Shown here one piece after another: positions 56,255 through 64,000 of a stretch of 64,000 nt of DNA (the first letter of the stretch is position 1; each line of letters opens with the position of its first letter). A program made the translations under genes and the position numbers. The stretch covers positions 34,083,501 to 34,147,500 of the forward strand of contig NC_056760.1 of the NCBI RefSeq assembly GCF_018687715.1, written 5' to 3'. Under the pieces are notes generated by a model, which ran no database searches, was not told the origin of the DNA, and worked only from the letters and a program-made list of their open reading frames with translations. Source of the DNA: Carya illinoinensis. Taxonomy: Eukaryota; Streptophyta; Magnoliopsida; Fagales; Juglandaceae.

Positions 56255-57774
56255 TGTCCTTGGCAGGGCTGGAAACCAGCCTCTGCCATAGTGTTACTAT
56301 TCTCCATAGAAACATTCTTCCTCTTCAGGCGTCTGGGACTAACATTGTTCACTATATTTTTCCTTTTTAGACTATTTCTGGTTCTGCATTTGAGTGGTAG
56401 GTTTGTTACTTCTTCCAAGGCCACGGCTCCCCCTCCTCCATCTTGGATTAGGCCCTCTCTAGCAAGCCTTTTCCACTTCTTTCCTCGTGTAATCTCAGTT
56501 CCTCTAACTAATTCCTTTATTGTTTTTTTGTCATTTGAATGATCTTCAACTGTTTCTCCATTGGTCATTAGTTCCTTATTACTTTCATTTAACCTGTTTT
56601 CCACTACAATCTGACCACCATTAGGCTCTTCAGTTGAAAAGGGATCCATCTCCATGCTAGATATAACTGTAAAGTTTTGCATCTCAGATTCAGTTTTCAG
56701 AGATGTTACCTCGTGATTGTGTTTTGGTTCATGATCTCTACAGGTTTGACTATCCAACTGTCTCGTGATGTGAGGTTCGTCCATATGTCTAGTTGCTTTC
56801 CCATTGGTCAGTTTCACGCCCATAACGTCCTGCTTTCTACTAACCCCGTAGACTTTTTCCTAACTCTCCTGTTTAGTCAAATCTTGTTTTGGCGCCAAAA
56901 AGTCATGTTGGGTAGCATGGCTTTCTGGCCTAGACTGCTCCTCTACATCTTGCGCATAGCCTCCCTGCTGTTGCCGATACTGGTTACCGCCCTTTGTGCC
57001 GCCGTACCTGTGTCCATTGGAGGAGCTATTGTGCATAGGTTGAGCTCTGAGCCATGCACCAAACTGCTGGTGATCTGGTTCAACACCTTGTTGTTCATAT
57101 CGCTGCCTTATACAGTTCTTCCCCTTATGAAATAACGTACCACACTAGAAACAGAAGCTCTGTAACCTCTCATACTTAAAGAAGATCCAGATTTTTTGTT
57201 CATTAAAACCCAACCATTTTCCCCTTAATAGAGGTCTGTGTAGGTTTACTGCAACCCTAACCCGAAGACATCTTCCCCATGCACGACCATCAGCTTCGAC
57301 CTCTACTCTGATGACATGCCCGATGGAGGCCCCAAGCTTTTCTCCCACTTCTTCTGTCATTGTGTCTAAAGGCAGGTTGTGTAGTTGGACCCAAAAGGGT
57401 TCATACCTAAACTTCAGACCATTTATGGACTCCGTGCCATCTAACTCTTGTAGCGTTAGCAAGCTTCTATCATAAAACCATGGTCTACCGCTCAACACTT
57501 TGTCTTTATCGTCTCTGTTCTGAAACTCGATCAGAAAACTTTGGTCTCTGAGGTCCTTAAAACTAACCCATCCCTCTAGCCTCCACACTTGGGACATCGT
57601 TTCTCTGAACCCCTCGCTATTAACATTCTTTTCAGATAAAGCTCTACCCACAATGCAGTGTTTTCCTTTTCTGCTAGAATTCTTGAGATTTTCTTCTTTC
57701 ACGTGGAAGCATTCATTTTCATCCGTAGATAGTTGAATCCTCTCCCACCTTCTCGCTAGTTCGTCAATTTCCAT
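56251..57774 (-). pseudogene. LINE-4 ORF1: DUF4283 and CCHC-type zinc knuckle protein
   Basis: ATG at 57772-57774 begins a 209-codon frame with DUF4283 (CIVGRALSEKNVN, FRETMSQVWRLEGW, VLSGRPWFYDRSLL, FWVQLHNLPLDTM). It stops at TAG 57145-57147 inside the zinc knuckle, between C-F and C-G; the knuckle continues as C-G-x-x-x-H-x-x-x-x-C just below. A low-complexity tail follows to 56251 after further breaks (~56850), ending MAEAGFQPC. It would coat LINE RNA. Confidence 0.86.
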
Positions 57775-57940
57775 TCGTTCCCTAGAGAGCGTTAGACACT
57801 AAAAACTACCGGCCACAAAAACTGAAGCTCACAGGATGTGAGACCCTAAGCTTTTGGAGACCAAAAGCACTAAAGTTTTACTCTGTCTCATGAGAGAAGA
57901 GAAAACACTCGACTATACTCTCATCTACAAGTCCTTCCTT

Positions 57941-58951
57941 GGTGGGTCTTAATGGGCCTTAATCAAATGGGTCACATTTAGGGCTTTAATAGGGATTGGT
58001 TTGGGGTTTCGGTTTCTATCAAGCCCAAATCTAATTTTTCTTGAACCAATGAAAATACTATGGTATAAAAGAATAAATAAGTGTATGATGAAATGAATTT
58101 GAGTAGTCCATAGTATGTGAAAGTAATTTAATCAAGTGATTAAATACTAAATTACAACCAACCAACACTTAGGGCTTGAGGTAACCATTTGGGGTTTGGG
58201 AAAACCGTTTATGGTTTCAGTCTTCACCAAGATTTTAGGGTTTAAGTTGGATTTGAAGTATTTGGGATTTCACTAGGGTCGGAACCCTCTTTAGTTTGGC
58301 ACAAATTGGATGGTTGGATGGAATAGAATTTGGCTTAGGTGGCATGATCACAAAGCTTGCTTTTTCCTTTATTTCCTTTACATTTCCATCTCATGGTCCC
58401 TCTTGATACCAAGTGACATATACTATTTGTGGCTAAGATTTTATCAAGTATCCAAATAAAACTTATCTAGATTGATTTGGACATTCTACATTGTGATCTA
58501 AAAACAACTGGACTGCATGCCACATGGTGCTAATATTGAAGTTATTATTCACTCTGAAAATGGTGAAAATAACTTTACATCATAAAATCCTAAATAATTC
58601 TATGAAACTAGGAATGTACTTTGCTTCAAGAAATTCAACTCTTAAGTGGCTTGAACAAATCAACATGCAGTTTTCACCAGTTGTTGTCCAGCAAAAGAAA
58701 ATCGTTTTATTAAGCCGTAAAATCTTAAATATTCATTTGAGACTAATAGCGCAAACCATTTTTGATTCTCACATTCTAAGTACCTCAAATAAATAAAATC
58801 ACATTTCTGACACCTATGTGGGTTAGAAACTGACTATGATGACAGATTCAATCCTACTTGATTGCTCAATTCGTGAGACCTTTCTAGAATTTTCATGATG
58901 TTCCTAAAATTTAAAGAAATTCATACACTGAATTTTTGGTGGGTTGTTACA
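57941..58951. repeat. LTR-like DNA, right part, ending TGTTACA
   Basis: Continuation of 49253-52076 after LINE-4. It contains GGGTTT/GGGCTT-rich short direct repeats (~57965-58275) such as TTTAGGGCTT, TTAGGGCTTGAGG and GGGTTTAAG. It ends GGTGGGTTGTTACA at 58951, a usual plant LTR end. No gene. Confidence 0.5.
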
Positions 58952-59394
58952 ATACCCTTCAAAGTTATGGGAACAGTGAGAACCAATACCCCCAGACTCC
59001 TAGAAGAATCAAAGGGATGGGAGGATTGGGAGCCACGAGCACCGAAACAGGAAGCTTTGCGAACAGCCGTCAAAGGAGGAACTAGGAGTAAGAAGAAGAA
59101 TCGAAGAGCAAAGGGTTAGGAATTAAAGGGAAGCGCAACAATAGGAGATTAACCATAGTTTGAGAGGGAATAAAATGGCAAAAATTGAAATGAAAGGTGT
59201 CACAAACAAAGGAGGGAATTTGAACAAGTTCCATGATTTGTGCTACATGAAAGGACCTAAGGGATGAATTGGGCCCAGCCATCCCAAACATGGGAAGGTA
59301 CAAGGAAATGGCTACAAATAGAGTAAATCTAGCACGAGGTAGTAAAGTGATACGGATGAAGTGGAAATTCCATCCATGTAATGGGAATTCACGA
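58952..59394. other. Purine-rich spacer, possible gypsy internal DNA
   Basis: AG-rich sequence (AAGAAGAAGAATCGAAGAGCAAAGGG at ~59089-59115 in shorter pieces). No domain in any frame. It may be an internal fragment of a gypsy element next to LTR-like DNA. Confidence 0.35.
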
Positions 59395-59620
59395 GGTAGC
59401 TAGACAAACAAATATCCCCTCCTAGCAAATGGGCTGAACCCCCACGCCATGCAAGCCCATGGACCTAAGGTCATTGACCCATCTAGCGAATAGTCGGGGT
59501 CATCACACGTATTAGCATGGAACTCTAGTCTAACCATCGTTAGTAATGATATGATAAGATCATGGCAAGCTAGTTCCAACAAGATGAAGTCCTGAATTGC
59601 TTGCCCAGGATAACAACCCC
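59395..59620 (+). repeat. Gypsy-associated segment B, copy 2
   Basis: Related to 41790-42000 over about 200 bp with many substitutions. Here it lies before LTR-like sequence rather than before pol. Confidence 0.55.
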
Positions 59621-59882
59621 ACCCGACACGATAGTGGGATCAAAGTGCTAACAACCCACAACCCAATCTGGAATGGAAGGATTAAGCCGTTAAGCAGGAC
59701 CTATCATATAAATGCTCAATCTATATATACAAGAGGGAAGCATACACCCAATATAACTCTTAACTATTCCTTTCCTGAAGATATAAAAAGGTGTACGTGT
59801 GTTTTTCTGAGTTAGGTATCAAAGGTATAGTGTTTACCGGGGCAGGTCCTTAGACTCCGTTAGTAGGAGTATGAGACACGTC

Positions 59883-60900
59883 TGTAATAACCTGCTCAAA
59901 TCGAAGTACATTAAACTTTTTAAACGAGAAAAAGAAACAGAAGCATGTAGTATTTATATATAAAAGAAGAATATACAATTACAACCTTCATAAAAGCATA
60001 CATACATCATAAGATAAAGAAATAATAAAGATCGGACAACTTCCGGCCCTAACTCTCCAGTAAGGTACATACTTTTCTTGGGACCGAATACTGATAAATA
60101 AATTCTTGGCTGGGCCAATGGGCCTCTATGAGCTACCATTAGCATGAATCGTGCTTGATTTATTCTGAAGTTTGTCTTCTATTGCCTAGGATCTTTGTTT
60201 TATACCATGATGAGGTTCACATGATCTTAAAGAATTTATGAAGTCTAGATTCATTATGGAGTTTCATGGTTAAAAATGATACCTAAGTTAGGATATGAGA
60301 TATCACATCCTGACGTGAGGATTAGAAGGTCGAATGATGATCCTCAAATTTGGCTCAACATGAGTCACTTTAAGCTTTAAGACGTTTAATAATTGGATGT
60401 GTAGGTATCCCGTCCAAATGCTAATCCCTAGATAGGTTCTGTGCTGCAGAGTGTTGTGGCATGGTGTAATAAGGCCTATGGTAAGGTTGGTGTTTGTTGC
60501 CAACCTTTAGGACGTTAAGACACTTTATCTAGACATTTTCTAGTCGTAAATGCATTGTGTGCCAAGTGAGACTTCGAGGTACCGTAGGGTGACAATTTGC
60601 AACTTGACAAAAAGTATGTCTTTATGCCCCTAACTTCCATCTGGATGTTAGGTTGCGATGTTTCTATAAATACCACCCGACTCAGTCATTCTTACACCAA
60701 ATTCTCTCTTTTTCCCCATAAATTATTTGAAGCCCAACCCAAGTGGTTAGTAAGATTTTCTTAAGAGTTCTAATGCAGAAAAGGAGCTTCATTCCCCCAA
60801 GGAGGAACTTCGAAGGAGGGATCTTCAAGGGTGAGTGTTCCTAAGCCAATACTATGTTCAATGTTCAGTATAGGGAAGGGATATATACTATATATCTATT
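59883..60900 (+). repeat. LTR-like region with segment A, copy 2
   Basis: TGTAATAACC at 59883 looks like an LTR start. Segment A (60264-60590) follows, then a TATA box (60665-60672) and a possible R/U5 part to ~60900. The order matches U3-TATA-R. The 3' end of the LTR was not located. Related to 41280-41605. Confidence 0.5.
60665..60672 (+). promoter_or_regulatory. TATA box of LTR-like region
   Basis: TATAAATA, with the preceding CTGGATG and a following pyrimidine-rich CACCCGACTCAGTCATTCTTACACC that looks like a leader start. Transcription would be to the right. Confidence 0.5.
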
Positions 60901-61298
60901 CTACAATAAAAGAGATATTGTCCGTGATAGTGATTTGTACTTAACATCTACATTACATTTTTGTCCTTGAAATTGATGATGGGCCAGGCTTTATAGCCTC
61001 TAAGACCGTCCATGAGGACCTTTGTGCTCAAAACAAAGCCATTGTTTAGTTTTCCTTTCATTTTTTTTTTTCACATGTGTGAGTGTGAGTTTCTTGGTTT
61101 TCATTAACGGTACAAACACCACCACGACAACTGGATACTACCAAGTCTAGCTACATCTCTTGCTCCTTGAAATCTGAAACTCAAGACAGTATTGGAAGAG
61201 CAACTTTGGTGATGCAAAAGCCCTTGGGATCTCTATCACTCGGTTATGGTTGGGTCAACATGCATGTTTGGCAAGTGCTTGCCCTAAGCTAACACTGT
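60901..61298. other. Non-coding spacer
   Basis: Mixed AT content with a T run at ~61064-61073. No gene or repeat that I recognise. Confidence 0.4.
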
Positions 61299-61479
61299 TG
61301 TTAAAACTAAAGAGAAGAGAATGATTTGAGTAGAATGTCTTGTATTGCTCGGTAGTGATTTACAAATAAATAGACGTTTACAATGAACTAAAATGGAAAT
61401 AATCACATATGGTAAAGGAGCTAATTGGTGTTGATTTCCTGGAGGCTAAATATACGGAAATATACATAGCTTTCAATAC
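61299..61479 (-). repeat. Copia 3' LTR, about 181 bp
   Basis: On the minus strand the LTR begins TATTGAAAGC (61479) after the purine tract GAGGTGGAG (61480-61488), and ends CTTTAGTTTTAACA at 61299. The terminal T-G...C-A pattern is preserved except for one base at the start (TG to TA). Such short LTRs are known for some copia families. The left border is less sure than the right. Confidence 0.6.
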
Positions 61480-61485
61480 TCCACC

Positions 61486-61891
61486 TCAAGTTGGCGCATG
61501 GAGATCCGTAATGCCCAACTTGTGTGAAAAATGATGAAAGAGATCCTGGCCTAAAGCTTTAGTGAAGATATCAGCAACTTGATCATGTGAAGAGGTGTGA
61601 ACAGCTTTTGAGGAGACCAGAACGAATCTTATCACGAACAATGTGATAATCAATCTCAATGTGTTTGGTGCGCTCATGAAAGACAGGATTGTGAGCAATG
61701 TAGAGAGCAGATTGATTATCACAATGTAAGGTGAAAGGCTCAGGATGAGAGAGACCAAAATCAGTGAGAAGCTGTTTGAGCCAGGTGAGCTCACAGGTAG
61801 TGACAGCCATAGCTCGATACTCTGTTTCAGCGGAAGAGCGTGCCACAGTAGTCTATTTTTTTGTACGCCAGGAGATCGGACTAGGACCTAT
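61486..61891 (-). pseudogene. pol: Copia RNase H domain
   Basis: The [22 protein letters not shown] block (~61845 down) and [22 protein letters not shown] block follow the copia RNase H signature. A frameshift near 61630 moves to the frame of 61486-61794, which ends with VADIFTKALG (the usual copia C-terminus). Stops near 61850-61891 separate it from the reverse transcriptase. Confidence 0.85.
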
Positions 61892-63141
61892 CTAAATAAA
61901 GTAGCCGGTAGTTGAACGACGAGTGGTGGAACAACTGGCCCAATCAGAATCAGTGCAGACTGTGACATGGAGGCTTGTAGAAGAAGGAAAGTAGAAGCCT
62001 TGGCCGGGGCTGCCTTTGATGTAGCGGAGAACTCTAATAGCTGCAGTCATGTGAGGAACCCGAGGAGCATGCATGAACTGACTGAGAATGTTGACGGCAT
62101 AAACAATGTCAGGTCTGGTAATAGTCAGGTAGATGAGACGACCAACGAGACGACTGTAGGAACAAGGGTCAGGAAGTAAATTACCGTCTTGAGTACTGAG
62201 TTTCAAGTGTTGTTCTGTGGGAAAAGAAGCAGTCGGGGCACCAAGCTGTCCACTGTCAGAGAGTATGTCAAGAGCATATTTGCACTGATTAAGGAAGATG
62301 CCATTAGGAGACCAGGCAACTTCGAGGCCAAGAAAGTACTTCAGAGAACCAAGATCCTTTGTCTTGAAATGAGTAGAGAGAATGCGTTTGAATAACTCGA
62401 TTTGAGAGATGTCAGTACCAGCGACTAAAATATCGTCAACATAAACAAGAACAAGAGTGATGCTAGTGCAGGTAACAAAAGTAAACAAAGAATGGTCAAC
62501 CTGAGACTGATGAAAACCTGCATCAAGAAGCACATTGGTTAGTTTAAAAAACCAGTTCCTAGAGGCTTGTTTGAGCCATAAAGGGATTTCATAAGGTGAC
62601 AGACACGGGTCTCCCCCTTGGGGCAATAGCCGGGTGGTGGGGTCATGTAAACTTCTTCATCAAGATCGACGTGCAAGAAGACATTATTGACATCAAGTTG
62701 ATGAATGATCCAATGTTTGGAGGCGGCAACAGCTAACGGGCACCTTACAGTGGTCATTTTGGCAACAGGGGCAAAAGTCTCATGATAATCAAGACCTTCA
62801 ATTTGAGTATAGCCCTTGGCAACAAGACGAGTTTTGTACCGCTCAATAGAACCATCAGCTTTGAGTTTGGTTTTGAAGACCCATTTGCAGCCAATGGGTT
62901 TCTTACCAGGAGAAAGAAACTCAAGAGTCCAAATCGAATTGTCTTCTAAGGCTCGAAGTTCAGAAGACATGGCCTCACGCCAATGAGAGTGATGAATAGC
63001 CTTAGAATAACAGGTGGGATCAATACAAATGGTAAGAGCGGTTAAATAAGAAATATGGGAAGGATAAAAATGAGAATATGAAAGAAAAGCAGATAGAGGA
63101 TGAGCAGTACCTAAGACCGGTGGAGCCGGTGAGGATGCCAT
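61892..63141 (-). pseudogene. pol: Copia reverse transcriptase domain
   Basis: Frame 62539-63141: [39 protein letters not shown] and the [16 protein letters not shown] block. Frame 61892-62626: the catalytic YVDDILVAG (~62420), FLGLEVAWSPNGIFLNQ, and RPDIVYAVNILSQF. A frameshift near 62570-62610 separates the halves. The YVDD box is intact. Confidence 0.9.
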
Positions 63142-64000
63142 GGACTCCGTATGTAAGGTGGGACATATATAGTCGTGGAGATAGGCAGGGTGAGTAATGG
63201 TGCGACGAGGATGAGGGATAGGTGAGGGGGGGAGGGAGAGGGAAGTGAAGGAAGTGGAGAAGAGGAGATAATGGGGAAATCATAGGGGGACAGAGAGGAA
63301 ACTATAGGTTCAAGAACAGGAAGAGGAATGATGGGAGTGGAGTGGGAAGGAGAGCTAGAAATATGTTGGAAAGTGAATTGTTGCTCATGAAAGGTGACAT
63401 CACGAGAATAAAAAAATAGACTGAGTGGAAAGATTGTAGAGTTTGTAGGCTTTATGAGTACTAGGATAGCGTAGAAATACACATTGGGTAGCACAAGGAG
63501 AACATCTGTCACGATGCGTAGATAGAGTTTGAGCATAGCAAAGACACCCGAACACGCGTAGGTGATCATGGTTGGGGGGTTTATCAAAAAGAGTTTCAAA
63601 ATGGGATTTATTTTGGAGAATGCGACTAGGAGTACGATTGATGAGATAAGTAGTAGTGAGAACACAATCACCCCAAAATTTTAAGGGTAGGTGGGCTTGA
63701 AAGCGAAGGCTTCGAGCAAAATTTAGAAGGTGCCAATGTTTACACTCCGCAACACCATTTTGTTAAGGAGTTTCAACACAACTACGTTCATGAATGATGC
63801 CGTGATCCTTGAGGTAATTTTGAAATTGATGAGATAAAAATTCTTGTCCATTATTAGTTCGAATGATTTTAACGGTGGTGTTAAATTGATTTTGAAAAAC
63901 AGCAAAAAAATGCATTAAATGAGTATAGGCTTCGGATTTAAAACGCATGAGATATATCCAAGTAGTGCGGGAAAAATCATTGACAATAGTGAGAAAATAA
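63142..64000 (-). pseudogene. pol: Copia integrase domain, part
   Basis: Near 63763-63948 the frame contains IRTNNGQEF, the D-x-G catalytic core segment with Asn in place of the usual Asp at one step, and HGIIHERSCVETP before a TAA at ~63763-63765. The part between ~63410 and 63720 encodes the C-terminal integrase region in a shifted frame (FLRY-type and DVTFHE blocks). The zinc-binding N-terminus lies outside the window. A hydroxy-rich Ser/Pro linker leads to the reverse transcriptase. Confidence 0.8.

Larger units (their letters stand above)
52094..57923 (-). mobile_element. LINE-4: full-length L1-type retrotransposon with perfect target-site duplication
   Basis: TCTACAAGTCCTTCCTT occurs at 52077-52093 and 57924-57940, a perfect 17 bp duplication. 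The minus-strand poly(A) tail is the T run at 52092-52109. The ~5.83 kb insert holds ORF1 (DUF4283 and zinc knuckle) and ORF2 (endonuclease, reverse transcriptase, zinc region, RNase H). It has few stops and long frames, so it looks the youngest LINE in the window. It is inserted in LTR-like DNA. Confidence 0.95.
61299..64000 (-). mobile_element. Ty1/copia retrotransposon, 3' half
   Basis: Minus-strand order from the right edge: integrase, reverse transcriptase, RNase H, polypurine tract, 3' LTR. Integrase before reverse transcriptase is the copia order. The 5' part and 5' LTR lie beyond the window. Frameshifts and stops in each domain show that the copy is inactive. Confidence 0.9.

Noticed and set aside
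56291..57135. Plus-strand frames of 83 and 152 codons with hydrophobic stretches
   Set aside because: They are antisense shadows of LINE-4 ORF1, which has clear DUF4283 and zinc-knuckle motifs.
1..64000. An intact, novel multi-gene biological system
   Set aside because: All coding regions that I could recognise belong to decayed mobile elements; the novelty is in captured sequence, tandem arrays and non-coding retroposons.

Overview
This is a plant nuclear window, and almost all of it is transposable-element sequence. The evidence is four L1-type LINEs with a C-terminal RNase H, Athila-like and Tat-like Ty3/gypsy elements, a Ty1/copia element, a tnp2-type CACTA transposon, a tRNA-derived SINE, MITEs and an endogenous caulimovirid-like fragment. 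Two copies of a MITE family resemble, from memory only, repeats common in walnut-family (Fagales) trees; a woody eudicot is likely but unproven. No intact host gene was found, and nearly every coding region is broken by stops and frameshifts.

Layout. 1-3805: pol of an Athila-like gypsy element (+). 4178-4351: SINE. 4352-9341: LINE-1 (+), possibly inserted at the SINE tail. 9342-11892: remnant of an endogenous pararetrovirus (-), followed by TA-rich DNA. 12261-17780: LINE-2 (+), 3' end missing. 17781-26235: CACTA-1 (+), with a ~114 bp tandem array, a tnp2-like gene, a second multi-exon gene, subterminal repeats and a 3' terminal inverted repeat. 26744-32127: LINE-3 (-), flanked by a 17 bp target-site duplication. 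33392-38713: CACTA-2, a non-autonomous element with GGG duplications, containing a 1.25 kb non-coding retroposon (own 17 bp duplication) and a spliced-exon-like segment. 39452-41257: three MITE copies. 41280-49252: Tat-like gypsy remnant (+), with an 11-copy 109 bp tandem array and an antisense gene. 49253-58951: LTR-like DNA interrupted by LINE-4 (-; 17 bp perfect duplication). 58952-60900: further LTR-like fragments. 61299-64000: 3' part of a Ty1/copia element (-), running off the window.

The copied genes once worked as sets. LINE ORF1 (DUF4283 plus zinc knuckle) binds RNA, and ORF2 (endonuclease, reverse transcriptase, zinc-binding region, RNase H) does target-primed reverse transcription. 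Gypsy and copia pol supply reverse transcriptase, RNase H and integrase. The two CACTA-1 genes correspond to the TnpD- and TnpA-like proteins that act on terminal and subterminal repeats. The most informative signals are nesting order, target-site duplications, tandem arrays born inside transposons, and the likely captured exon in CACTA-2.
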